From: Hymenobacter yonginensis | GTDB lineage: Bacteria > Bacteroidota > Bacteroidia > Cytophagales > Hymenobacteraceae | Length of the DNA: 64,000 nt | Direction: 5' to 3' | Assembly (NCBI RefSeq): GCF_027625995.1 | Contig: NZ_CP115396.1 | Coordinates: 2,852,001 to 2,916,000, forward strand | In this document: positions 42,862 to 50,446 of the stretch, piece by piece | Layout: each line of letters opens with the position of its first letter | Numbering within the stretch: the first letter of the stretch is position 1 | Notes under the pieces: generated by a model | The model's database searches: none | What the model was told of the DNA's origin: nothing | Seen by the model: only the letters and a program-made list of their open reading frames with translations | Position numbers and translations under genes: made by a program

Positions 42862-42893
42862 GCTCCGGCCGCCGTTGCAGCGGCGGCCGGAGC
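42862..42893 (-). terminator. Hairpin after the M56 sensor gene
   Basis: GCTCCGGCCGCCG pairs exactly with CGGCGGCCGGAGC around a 6-base loop, 18 bases past the M56 stop codon. The T content after it on the minus strand is weak. The rest of the 257-base gap to the DUF5916 gene shows nothing clear. Confidence 0.6.
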
Positions 42894-42910
42894 CGGCTCA
42901 TGGGCACACT

Positions 42911-45505
42911 TTATTCACTCACAGAAATATTGATACTGGTGTTGGTCGACTGGCCTTTGCCGGATTTGGCGCTGCTGCCCAGCAGCTTGCGGTATTTGTC
43001 GGCCATAGCCGCCGACTGCGGCTCGCCGTTCACCACCAGCCCTTTGTCGTTGAGCTGAAACATGAAGCTTTTGGCGTCTTTCTCAATCAGCCCGTCCTGG
43101 CGCAGCTTTTCCCGGATCTGGTCGGAGCTGATGCGTGGAGGGGCCGGGGGCGCCGGCACCGATGGCGCGGCAGGGGCAGCCGGTGCGCTTGGCGGGCTGG
43201 GCGGCGCCGGCAGGCTGTAGCGGCGGGCACTCGCGTTGCTCTGCTGCTGAATGTTGATGGAGCCGGTGGCGCTGAGCTTGCGGCCGGTCCGGTCTTCGTA
43301 GAACTTGCGGTACTTCTGCTGCACGGCGTCGGGCTGCTTTTTGCCGTTCACGGTAAGGCTGGTAGCGCTGAGCGAGAAGCTGTAGGTGTCCGGGTTCCGG
43401 ATCAGGCCATCACGCTTCAGCTCGCTGATCAGCGCCTGGCGCCATATTTCGTCTTTGGCGTCGCGGCGGGCCTGCTCCTCGTCGCGGCGGGCCTGGTCTT
43501 CATCCCGGCGCGCCTGGTCCTGGTCGAGTTGGGCCTGCATGGCGTCGCGGCGGGCCTGCATGGCATCCCGGCGCGCCTGGGCGGCGTCCTGGCGGGCCTG
43601 GGCCGCGTCGCGCAGGGCCTGCTCCCGGTCTTGGCCATACTGCTCCAGCATTCGGCGCTTTTCCTGCTGCACTTTCTGCAGCTCGTTGCGAATCTCGGCC
43701 CGCTGCTCAGCATTGAGGTGGCCGTTCTGCAGCTGCTCATTCAGCGCTCTTTCGGCACCGGCAAAGCGCTCATCCATCTCGTCCTGGTTGGCCCAGGGCT
43801 GGTCGCGCATAGCCTCGCCAGCCTCGGCCATGGCCAGGCGCGAGAGTTCCTCGGCGTCGGCGTCGGTGGGGGCGCGGCCGGCCAGCGCGGCGCTGCTCAT
43901 GCGCTGCGAAAGCTGCGCCATCCGCTCACGGGTGGCTTGGCGGCGGTCGGCGAGGGTGTTGCCACGGTTGGTCTGCTGGGATTTGGCGAGGGCCTGCTGG
44001 TAGGCGGGCAGCTCGCCGGCCGGCACCTTCTTGCCATCCACGTACACCTCCGAAATAGCGCCCTGCTCGTTTTTCACCACCACCGTCAGCCCCTTGATTT
44101 CGTTGAGGCGGGCCCGGCCGGATTTGGTGGACAGCTTGGGATTGGCCTGGCTGTACACCACCACCGTATCATCGGAGCCTGGCTTCAGCTCATTGCCGCG
44201 GTAGTTGACCGTCAGGGCCTCGCCTTCCGGATTCTCGTCGGGGCTGGTTTGCTCCAGCGCCTGTGCTTCGGCCTGGGTTTCCGTTTGCACCTGATTTTCT
44301 GCTTCTTCTTTGATCTGGCCTTTAGCAAACTGCTCCCGCAGCGCTTCCGCACCCTTGTTCACCACGGCCGTGCTGAACGAGGCGGCGCTCAGCGACAGCA
44401 CGGTGCTGGTCGTGAGTACGCCCACGCTCAGCAGCACCACGCAGGCCGCCCAGAACCCATCCGAAAACGTGGGCGCCGTGGCGCGGTGCTGCACTAGGCG
44501 GCGCACCCGCCCCAGCAGCGAGCCGGGCTGGCCGGCGGCCGCCATAGCCAGCCGCGGCGTGAGAGCCGGGCGGGTTGGGGCGTGTTGCAGCGTAGCCAGC
44601 GAGGCCAACGCCTGGGCCAGCACCAGTGAGTCGCCGCAGAGCTCGGTGGCCATGTCGTCGCAGCAGTTTTCGCGCTCGGTGCGCAGGCAGTTCGACAGGA
44701 ACCACACGGCCGGATGGTAGAAGAATAGGATTTCGGCCACCGACTGCAGCAGATTGAACAGGTAGTCGCGGCGCAGCACGTGAGCCAGCTCGTGGGCCAG
44801 AATAGCCTCCAGCTCGGCCCCCGACATGCCCGAAGCGGCACTCATAGGCAGCAGAATCACGGGTTTCAGCCAGCCTATCACCAGCGGCCCGGGCACCAGG
44901 CCCGAGGCCAGAATGCGCACCGGCTGGCGCAAGGCCGTGCGGGCCACCAGCGCATCGAGGCGGGTTTGCCACTCGGCGGGCAGCGCGGCCACCCGGTAGC
45001 GCCGCAGCCGTTGCACGTAGGCCAGGCCGCTCAGAAAGCGGAGCGTCATGGCCAGCATGCCCAGCAGCCAGGCCACCACCACCACCGGCATGTTGCGCTC
45101 CAGATACAGTTGGCCCGTGGTCAGCAGCTGGCGCAGCCGGCCGGGAGCCGGCGCGGCAGTTGCTCCCGTTTCAGAAGCTACGGCAGCAACATCAGTGCCC
45201 AACCCGGTAGCATCTACGCCCGGCAGCTCATCGGTTGGACTGCCGGCGGAATACGGCGCCTCCGTAGCCGGCGCGGCGCGGAACGTGCTGTAGTAGTAGC
45301 CCAGCGTGATGCCGCTCAGCAGCAGCAGTGTGAGCAGGGCGGCGGCGGCCACCTTGTAGCGCAAGGCGGCGGCGTGGCGGTGCAGCAGCATCAGCAGCGC
45401 GGCGGCGGCCAGCGCCACCAATGCGCCCTGCCACAACGAGTGCAGCAGCGTCCAGCCAAGGGCGCGCATCAGCGCCGGCGACCCAAATTGTTCAAGCAGG
45501 CTCAT
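42911..45505 (-). CDS. BlaR1-type M56 membrane metalloprotease with repeat tail
   Basis: 864 aa from the ATG at 45505, which overlaps the blaI stop by 14 bases, so the two are translationally coupled. Membrane helices at the N-terminus (ALVALAAAALLMLLHRH, AAAALLTLLLLSGITLGYYY) and near residue 140, then the zinc site HELAH near residue 238 and a last helix (FWAACVVLLSVGVLTTSTVL). The penicillin-binding sensor of BlaR1 is absent. The tail has a charged heptad stretch (ARRDAMQ units) and two related modules of about 60 residues (DGLI...VNG...KYRK...SINI). It probably senses an envelope signal and triggers cleavage of BlaI. Confidence 0.88.
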   Translation of the reverse strand: MSLLEQFGSPALMRALGWTLLHSLWQGALVALAAAALLMLLHRHAAALRYKVAAAALLTLLLLSGITLGYYYSTFRAAPATEAPYSAGSPTDELPGVDATGLGTDVAAVASETGATAAPAPGRLRQLLTTGQLYLERNMPVVVVAWLLGMLAMTLRFLSGLAYVQRLRRYRVAALPAEWQTRLDALVARTALRQPVRILASGLVPGPLVIGWLKPVILLPMSAASGMSGAELEAILAHELAHVLRRDYLFNLLQSVAEILFFYHPAVWFLSNCLRTERENCCDDMATELCGDSLVLAQALASLATLQHAPTRPALTPRLAMAAAGQPGSLLGRVRRLVQHRATAPTFSDGFWAACVVLLSVGVLTTSTVLSLSAASFSTAVVNKGAEALREQFAKGQIKEEAENQVQTETQAEAQALEQTSPDENPEGEALTVNYRGNELKPGSDDTVVVYSQANPKLSTKSGRARLNEIKGLTVVVKNEQGAISEVYVDGKKVPAGELPAYQQALAKSQQTNRGNTLADRRQATRERMAQLSQRMSSAALAGRAPTDADAEELSRLAMAEAGEAMRDQPWANQDEMDERFAGAERALNEQLQNGHLNAEQRAEIRNELQKVQQEKRRMLEQYGQDREQALRDAAQARQDAAQARRDAMQARRDAMQAQLDQDQARRDEDQARRDEEQARRDAKDEIWRQALISELKRDGLIRNPDTYSFSLSATSLTVNGKKQPDAVQQKYRKFYEDRTGRKLSATGSINIQQQSNASARRYSLPAPPSPPSAPAAPAAPSVPAPPAPPRISSDQIREKLRQDGLIEKDAKSFMFQLNDKGLVVNGEPQSAAMADKYRKLLGSSAKSGKGQSTNTSINISVSE
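43460..43620 (-). repeat. Degenerate 21-bp tandem repeats in the M56 gene
   Basis: Seven to eight units coding for seven-residue variants of QARRDAM or QARRDEE. The DNA repeats are imperfect but recognisable. They encode a long charged helix, probably a coiled coil. Confidence 0.7.
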
Positions 45506-45914
45506 CGGAGGAATCGTTGGAGGTGGAACGACGCTGTTGTTCGATTTCATTGAGCAGGCCCCGGATCTGGGCCAGCTCGTCGGAAGAAGTGGAGCGCGTG
45601 CCCAGCGCCTGCATCACCAGCTTCATGGCCGAGCCCCCGAAGGCGGCATCCACGAACCGGTCGAGGAGCAGGCCCTGGGTTTCCTCCTCGCGCACGGCAG
45701 CCCGGTACACGTGGGTTTTGCTGTCGTCTTCGCGCAGCACCAGAACCTTGTCCAGCATCAGTTGCAGGATCTTGAGTGTGGTGGTGTAGCCAACCTCGCG
45801 CTTCTGGCTCAGCTGGTCGTTCACGAACCGGACCGTGCTGGGGCCGTGCTGCCACAGCACCTGCAGTATCTCCAGCTCCGAGTCGGTGGGCTTGGGAATG
45901 GGTTTTTCACTCAT
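45492..45914 (-). CDS. blaI: BlaI/MecI family repressor
   Basis: 140 aa, ATG at 45914. Winged-helix fold: KPTDSELEILQVLWQHGPST, then VRFVNDQLSQKREVGYTTTL as recognition helix and KILQLMLDKVLVLREDDSKT as wing, and a C-terminal dimerisation part. BlaI proteins bind palindromic operators as dimers and are cut when the partner M56 protease is activated. Three matching palindromes lie directly upstream (45936-46009), so autoregulation is well supported. Not necessarily linked to beta-lactam resistance; no beta-lactamase is nearby. Confidence 0.93.
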   Translation of the reverse strand: MSEKPIPKPTDSELEILQVLWQHGPSTVRFVNDQLSQKREVGYTTTLKILQLMLDKVLVLREDDSKTHVYRAAVREEETQGLLLDRFVDAAFGGSAMKLVMQALGTRSTSSDELAQIRGLLNEIEQQRRSTSNDSSDEPA

Positions 45915-45935
45915 GAGTACAGGCGTTTGAGGTTC

Positions 45936-45951
45936 TACGATGATGTTCGTA
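45936..45951. promoter_or_regulatory. BlaI operator O1 (TACGA-N6-TCGTA)
   Basis: TACGATGATGTTCGTA, an exact palindrome in both 5-bp halves. It covers the expected transcription start of blaI, which would lie near 45948. Confidence 0.75.
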
Positions 45952-45954
45952 CTT

Positions 45955-45986
45955 CAAACATATACGAATGATATCGTAGATACAAA
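45955..45986 (-). promoter_or_regulatory. blaI promoter
   Basis: On the minus strand, TTTG at 45986-45983 (-33 box) and TATGTTTG at 45962-45955 (-7 box, full match to TAnnTTTG) are separated by 20 bases, close to the Bacteroidota ideal of 19. The ATG of blaI is 40 bases downstream of the -7 box. Confidence 0.75.
45963..45978. promoter_or_regulatory. BlaI operator O2 (TACGA-N6-TCGTA)
   Basis: TACGAATGATATCGTA, lying exactly between the -33 and -7 boxes of the blaI promoter. Occupancy would block sigma factor binding. Confidence 0.78.
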
Positions 45987-45993
45987 CTTAATC

Positions 45994-46009
45994 TACGATT
46001 TTTTTCGTA
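45994..46009. promoter_or_regulatory. BlaI operator O3 (TACGA-N6-TCGTA)
   Basis: TACGATTTTTTTCGTA, upstream of the -33 box. Centre-to-centre distances between the three sites are 27 and 31 bases, near three helical turns, so the sites face roughly the same side of DNA. Confidence 0.72.
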
Positions 46010-46025
46010 ATATCCATAGAGCAGC

Positions 46026-46055
46026 AAAAAAGCCGGCTGTAATAGCCGGCTTTTT
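46026..46055. terminator. Terminator after folB
   Basis: Stem AAAAGCCGGCT with AGCCGGCTTTTT and a 5-base loop, A and T runs on both sides. Downstream of folB (-) and upstream of the blaI operators. Confidence 0.85.
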
Positions 46056-46094
46056 ACATCATAACACTCTATCCAACAAGCACCTGCCATACCA

Positions 46095-46469
46095 CTATCG
46101 GCCATGCGCCTCGCCCCGGCGGCGCGTGAGCGTGACGCGGGCCCGGTGGCAGATGCCGCCCAGTGGCGGGTTGAACTTCGACACGCTCACCTTCACGGAG
46201 CGCACGTGCGGAAACTCCAGCAGCACGCGGTCCAGCACGCGGTGGCCGACGTGCTCCAGCAAACGCGCCGGGGCCCGCATTTCCTCGGCCACCACGCGGT
46301 AGAGCACTTCGTAGTTCACGGTTTCGTGGAGCTTGTCGGAAGCGCCGGCGGCGTGCAGGTCGGTGCGGATGTAGAGGTCGACGCCGTACTTGTTGCCGAT
46401 TTTCTGCTCCTCGTCGTAGTAGCCGTGAAACGCGAAAAACTCCATGCCTTCCAGTGCAATCTGGCCCAT
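46095..46469 (-). CDS. folB: Dihydroneopterin aldolase
   Basis: 124 aa from the ATG at 46469 (MGQIALEGMEFFAFHGYYDE). Cleaves dihydroneopterin to 6-hydroxymethyl-dihydropterin and glycolaldehyde in folate synthesis. Conserved: FHGYYDEEQKIG with the catalytic Glu/Tyr region, DKLHETVNYEVLYRVV, LLEHVGHRVLDRVL and the active-site Lys in VKVSVSKFNPPLGG. Family length. Monocistronic. Confidence 0.93.
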   Translation of the reverse strand: MGQIALEGMEFFAFHGYYDEEQKIGNKYGVDLYIRTDLHAAGASDKLHETVNYEVLYRVVAEEMRAPARLLEHVGHRVLDRVLLEFPHVRSVKVSVSKFNPPLGGICHRARVTLTRRRGEAHGR

Positions 46470-46574
46470 GTGGTATAAGTTGAGAGGGTGAAAGTGTGCC
46501 GTATGCTTCAAAAAGCGGTCCGCCGAGGCAGCGTTGCTGCCGCAAGCTGCTACAGCGCGCCGCCGAAGCCGGCC

Positions 46575-46609
46575 AAAAAAAACGCAGCCTCCCCAAAGGA
46601 AAGGCTGCG
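46575..46609 (-). terminator. Terminator after the DivIVA-like gene
   Basis: CGCAGCCT and AGGCTGCG pair around an 11-base loop; on the minus strand the stem is followed by eight T. It lies 67 bases after the stop of the DivIVA-like gene. Confidence 0.82.
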
Positions 46610-46621
46610 CAAGGTCGGCTA

Positions 46622-46664
46622 CAAAATCCGTGAAATCCGACTAATCCGCAAAATCAGTGATTCT
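46622..46664. repeat. AATCCGTGAAATCCG intergenic repeat, copy 2
   Basis: AAAATCCGTGAAATCCGACT then AATCCGCAAAATCAGTGATT; related to the copy at 4975-5013. It lies just after the DivIVA-like gene. Confidence 0.6.
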
Positions 46665-46675
46665 GCAGCAGCGCC

Positions 46676-47683
46676 CTAGATTTCGTCGAAAAACGATTTC
46701 TCGGCCGTTACGGCCGCGGCTTGCATCACGGGCTGATCATTCTGGCCGGGGTGCATGGGCTGTACCGGCTGCGGAATTTCTGGCTGCTCGGTGCGGCCGG
46801 GCCGCACGTCGGGCTGCACATCGGGGTTGGGGGCGCCGGGCACCGGGGAGCCGGGACGCTCAATTTCGGGGTCGGGCTGGTTGGGCTTATTAGGCTGGTT
46901 GGGCTGCTCGGGCTTTTCCGGCTGGCCGGGCTCGGGCTGCTGGCCGGGCTTGGGGTTGTAGGCGCCGGGCTGGGCCGTGGGGCGGGCCGCCGGAAAAGCC
47001 GGGGCCGAGCCGCCAAACGAAGCAGCAGAACCGCCGGCTACGGCCGCGGCCGACGAAGTAGAAGCAGTGGAAACGAACATTGGGGCAGGGTTTTCAGGTG
47101 AATCGGACGAGGTCCGGGTCACTTTTACGCTGGCTGCCCGCGAAAGGATGGCCGCCGTGCTGGCTTTGGGCCGGGCCTTGGCTTTTTCCACCTTATCCAG
47201 CGCATCGGAGGCCAGGTGGTGCAGGTCGCGCACGAGGCTGTCGAGCTGGGCTTCGAGGCGCTGGCACTCCTGGCCCAGGCCGCTCACTTCCTTCTGCATC
47301 TCGGCCACCGTTTTCTCGGCCTGCTGATAGGCGTCTTCCACCAGCAGGCGGGCTTTCTGGCGGGCGTCGGCCAGTAGCTGCTCGGCTTTCAGCTGGGCTT
47401 CGCGGATGCGCAGCTCGGCGTCGCGCTGGGCCTGCTCGGTAATGCTGTTGCCGGTGTCTTCGGCGGTTTTGAGGGTGCGGTAGAGGCTGGTTTCTACCTC
47501 GCGCATCTTGCTCACGTCCTGGGTGGCGTGGTCGAGCTTCACGCGCAACTCGCGGTTTTCGTCGCCCATCCGCTCCCACTGCTGCGAAAGGGTGAGCAGA
47601 AACGCCTGCACTTCGTCTTTATCAAGGCCCCGGAAGGCTTTTTCAAAGGTTTTCTGACGGATATCGAGGGCCGTAATTTTCAT
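46676..47683 (-). CDS. DivIVA-domain coiled-coil protein
   Basis: 335 aa from the ATG at 47683. Residues 1-35 (MKITALDIRQKTFEKAFRGL then DKDEVQAFL) are the DivIVA membrane-binding N-terminus; a long coiled coil runs to about residue 170. The last 120 residues are low-complexity and rich in Pro, Gln, Asn and Glu (EKPEQPNQPNKPNQP) and end in a short acidic motif, FFDEI. DivIVA proteins gather at curved membrane and organise growth or division. The disordered tail is unusual in length. Monocistronic. Confidence 0.82.
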   Translation of the reverse strand: MKITALDIRQKTFEKAFRGLDKDEVQAFLLTLSQQWERMGDENRELRVKLDHATQDVSKMREVETSLYRTLKTAEDTGNSITEQAQRDAELRIREAQLKAEQLLADARQKARLLVEDAYQQAEKTVAEMQKEVSGLGQECQRLEAQLDSLVRDLHHLASDALDKVEKAKARPKASTAAILSRAASVKVTRTSSDSPENPAPMFVSTASTSSAAAVAGGSAASFGGSAPAFPAARPTAQPGAYNPKPGQQPEPGQPEKPEQPNQPNKPNQPDPEIERPGSPVPGAPNPDVQPDVRPGRTEQPEIPQPVQPMHPGQNDQPVMQAAAVTAEKSFFDEI

Positions 47684-47877
47684 AGGAGTGGGGAGTAGAA
47701 GTGGGCTGGCCAGATGGATTCTGCCAGCAGGCACCCGCCGCGGCTTGGCGGCAACAGCCGTCGGACCGGTGGCCGGTTGCGCCATCTAAACGACGATGTG
47801 CCAACATCAGCATATATCAACCGGTCAGATGGCTCGCGCCGTCGGACCGGGACCAGAGTGACAAACCGTGCTGGCGG

Positions 47878-48813
47878 TTAGTTTCCGCTGCTAAGCTGCC
47901 ACACGGCCAGGCTGCGGTCGTCGCTACACGAAACTAGCCTATTCTGCCTTCCCGGCCAAAACAACTTGTTGACGGAGGTGCCGTGGCCGGCGTGGCGCGC
48001 TTTGTCCAGCACGCGCAGCAGCTGCAGCGTTTCGGCGTCCCAGAGCTTGATGCTTTTGTCCATGCTGCAGGTGGCCAGCAGGGAGCCGTCGGGGCTGAAG
48101 GCGAGGTGGTTGATGGTGAACAGGTGGGCCACGATGCTGAGCTGCTCGGCGCAGTCGGCGGCCAGGTCCCAGCGGCGCAGGTGGGCGTCGCGGCCGGCCG
48201 TGAGCAGGTAGCGGCCATCGGGCGAGTAGGCAGCCGTGAAGATGGAATTGGTGCCGCCCTCCCACTGCCGCCGCACGGCCAGCGAGTCGGCATCGAGCAG
48301 GCGCAGCTGCCAGTCGGAGCCGCCCACGGCCAGCTCGTTGCGCTCCTCGTGCAGGGCCAGGCAGCGCAGGCTTTTGTCGGAGAGCCGCAGCAGGGTTTCC
48401 ACGCGCCAGTCGGGGGCGCGCAGCACGGCCAGCGTACCGTCGCCGAGGGCCACGTACAGCCGTTGGCGCGCTTCTGAGTACACCATATCGAAGATAGCCG
48501 CCGGGGGCAGCGCTGTGGCAAACGCCAGCTTCTTCTCGCTCAGGCTGATGCCCTGCACGCCCTGGAAATTGTGGCCGATGAGCAGCAAATCGTGTTGCGG
48601 CAGGTGCAGCAGGGCGTACACCGAGTTTTCCACCTTCGCCACCAGCTCGCCGTCCTGCGCATCCTCAGCGGCGCGCCAGGCGGCAACTAGGCCATCGGCG
48701 CCGGCCGAGTAGAACGTGTCGGAACCGGGGGTGCCGGCCAGGGTGTAAACGCAGTCGAGGTGGCCGGTGAGGGCCGTGAGCTTGTGGGCCTGCGGACGAT
48801 GGAGAAACGGCAT
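47878..48813 (-). CDS. WD40-repeat protein
   Basis: 311 aa from the ATG at 48813 (MPFLHRPQAHKLTALTGH); a longer start at 48861 would run into the palindromic promoter. WD40 units with GH...WD ends: TAAYSPDGRYLLTAGRDAHL then RRWD, and LAFSPDGSLLATCSMDKSIK then LWD, plus NRLVSCSDDRSLAVWQ at the end; a seven-blade propeller fits the length. Cytoplasmic scaffold of unknown partner, divergent from a phosphopantetheinyl transferase gene. Confidence 0.88.
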   Translation of the reverse strand: MPFLHRPQAHKLTALTGHLDCVYTLAGTPGSDTFYSAGADGLVAAWRAAEDAQDGELVAKVENSVYALLHLPQHDLLLIGHNFQGVQGISLSEKKLAFATALPPAAIFDMVYSEARQRLYVALGDGTLAVLRAPDWRVETLLRLSDKSLRCLALHEERNELAVGGSDWQLRLLDADSLAVRRQWEGGTNSIFTAAYSPDGRYLLTAGRDAHLRRWDLAADCAEQLSIVAHLFTINHLAFSPDGSLLATCSMDKSIKLWDAETLQLLRVLDKARHAGHGTSVNKLFWPGRQNRLVSCSDDRSLAVWQLSSGN

Positions 48814-48830
48814 AAGCAGAAGGGAAGAGC

Positions 48831-48962
48831 GCAAAGGTAGGCAGGTAGCATAGGCTTTCATGTAGCATAGGCTTTAGCCTGTGCCGGCCCAGGTAGCTCC
48901 AGCTAAAATCTGTCCTCCCGGAACGGCACAGGCTAAAGCCTATGCTACCTGCCTACCTTTGC
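48831..48962. repeat. Palindrome (E) carrying two divergent -7 boxes
   Basis: The left end GCAAAGGTAGGCAGGTAGCA and the right end TGCTACCTGCCTACCTTTGC are exact complements, and pairing continues for 39 bp if a 17-base tandem duplication in the left arm is looped out. The outermost nine bases of each arm read TACCTTTGC outward, i.e. a TAnnTTTG box for the WD40 gene (-) and for the transferase gene (+). Confidence 0.82.
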
Positions 48963-48965
48963 CCC

Positions 48966-49610
48966 ATGCCGCTTCACTCCCTCACTCCCCTATCCGGCCA
49001 TGCGCTGCTGGGCTTGTGGCAGCTCACCGAGCCGCCGGAAGCGCTCTGGCCGCTGCTGCCGCAGCCACTGCACTATACGGCCCGCTTCCCGCAGGGCCGC
49101 CACGAAGACCGGGCCCGGCAGTGGCTGGCGGGCCGGGTGCTGGCCCATCAGCTGCTGCGCGAGCTGACCGACGTTCCCGCCACTCTGCACAGCGACGCCA
49201 ACGGCCGCCCGTACTTCGCCGAACTGCCCGCCTGGGGCGTGTCGTTGTCGCACTCCGGCGAGTGGGTGGCGGCGGTGGTGGCCCGCGACGCCGCAGTTGG
49301 CATAGATATTGAATTGGAACGCCCCAAAGCCCTGAAGTTGGCGCCGCGGTTTCTATCGGAAGCCGAACGGGCCGACGCTGGCAGCGACGCCGCCAAGCAT
49401 AGTGTGTACTGGAGTGCCAAGGAAACACTGTATAAGCTGCACAGCCGCCGGGGCCTAGTGTTCAAGGAGCAATTGTTGCTCGACCCGTTCAGGCTGCGGG
49501 AGGCAGGTGTGTTGACGGGACACCTGCTCCTCGAAAACTCCCGCAGCCAACACCAGATCCATTATCAGCGCCCGGCTCCCGATTACGTACTAACTTACTG
49601 CGTGGAGTAA
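48966..49610 (+). CDS. 4'-phosphopantetheinyl transferase, Sfp-type
   Basis: 214 aa from the ATG at 48966 (MPLHSLTPLSG), only three bases past the palindrome, so the transcript has an extremely short leader. Transfers phosphopantetheine from CoA to carrier proteins. Motifs: VSLSHSGEWVAAVV, the metal-binding VGIDIELERPK, and YWSAKETLYKLHSR. Sfp/AcpT class by length. The stop codon lies inside the next inverted repeat. Confidence 0.88.
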   Translation: MPLHSLTPLSGHALLGLWQLTEPPEALWPLLPQPLHYTARFPQGRHEDRARQWLAGRVLAHQLLRELTDVPATLHSDANGRPYFAELPAWGVSLSHSGEWVAAVVARDAAVGIDIELERPKALKLAPRFLSEAERADAGSDAAKHSVYWSAKETLYKLHSRRGLVFKEQLLLDPFRLREAGVLTGHLLLENSRSQHQIHYQRPAPDYVLTYCVE

Positions 49611-49685
49611 CTGAGTAGTGGAGTAGCTGAGTAATTTGTTGTCTCTAAGAACAAATTACTCAGCTACTCCACTACTCAGTTACTC
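49605..49685. repeat. Perfect 36-bp inverted repeat (G), overlapping a stop codon
   Basis: Left arm 49605-49640 begins GAGTAACTGAGTAGTGGAGT and includes the TAA stop of the transferase gene; right arm 49650-49685 is the exact complement; loop 9 bases. Further degenerate units (ACTCAGCTACTCC, ACTCAGTTACTC) continue to 49716, seven bases before the next ATG. Built of 10-13 bp sub-repeats around GAGTAGCTGAGTA. Confidence 0.88.
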
Positions 49686-49722
49686 GCTACTCAGCTACTC
49701 CTTTACTCAGTTACTCTCTCCC

Positions 49723-50331
49723 ATGTCCATTCGCCGAATTTCCATCCTGGCTGCCGCCACGCTCCTGTTTTGCACGGTTGCGGCTGTTGGGGTGGCCCGG
49801 GCCCAGGGCGGGCGCACCGTCAGCGACTTCAGCCTGCGCAGCGCCACCAACACCGAAGTAGCTCTGAAAAGCTACGCCGGCAGCAAGGCCGTGGTGGTGG
49901 TGTTCCTCAACCCGAACTGCGCCTACTCCAAGCTCTACCAAAACCGGCTTGCTGCCCTGAACACGCAGTTTAGCGGCCGGGGCGTGCAGTTCCTGTTCAT
50001 CAATGCCCCCATCAACCTCGAAGCCAGCGCCGACATAGCCGAGGCTGAGAAGCTGAAAATCAAAGCCACCGCCGACCTGCCCCTGCTCACAGACGAAGGC
50101 CAGAAGGTCAGCGCCCTGCTGGGAGCCACCAAAACGCCCGAAGTGGTGGTGCTGCAGCCCGTCGGCGACGGGTTTGCCGTGCGCTACAAAGGTGCCATCG
50201 ACGACAACCCGCTGGTGGAAAGCGACGTGCAGGAGCGCTACGTGCAGCAGGCCCTCACCAACCTGCTGGCCGGCCGCCCCGTGGGCGTAGCCGACAAGCG
50301 CGGCGCCGGCTGCCTGATTAAGCGCAACTAG
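49723..50331 (+). CDS. Redoxin-domain secreted protein
   Basis: 202 aa from the ATG at 49723 (MSIRRISILAAATLLFCTVA signal). Thioredoxin/AhpC-type fold: VSDFSLRSATNTEVALKSYA, VVVVFLNPNCAYSKLYQNRL, and LPLLTDEGQKVSALLGATKT followed by PEVVVL. The active site is CAYS, so only one cysteine is present there, as in many Bacteroidota redoxins of this type. Periplasmic; a peroxidase or thiol-transfer role is possible. Confidence 0.8.
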   Translation: MSIRRISILAAATLLFCTVAAVGVARAQGGRTVSDFSLRSATNTEVALKSYAGSKAVVVVFLNPNCAYSKLYQNRLAALNTQFSGRGVQFLFINAPINLEASADIAEAEKLKIKATADLPLLTDEGQKVSALLGATKTPEVVVLQPVGDGFAVRYKGAIDDNPLVESDVQERYVQQALTNLLAGRPVGVADKRGAGCLIKRN

Positions 50332-50352
50332 CCGCCCCTCCTACAATAGCCT

Positions 50353-50400
50353 AACGGGCCGGTTGCGCCACTGCGATGCAGTGGCGCAACCGGCCCGTTT
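50353..50400. terminator. Strong bidirectional terminator
   Basis: AACGGGCCGGTTGCGCCACT with full complement forms a 22-bp perfect stem and a 3-base loop, then TTTTCGTTT. Between the redoxin gene and the convergent S41 peptidase gene. Confidence 0.85.
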
Positions 50401-50446
50401 TCGTTTATCAGGTGCTGAAAACAGCGTTTCCGCTGTAAACCAGCGC

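Noticed and set aside
43460-43620. CRISPR-like array
   Set aside because: The roughly 21-base units are in-frame coding repeats of a charged helix in the M56 protein with no unique spacers.
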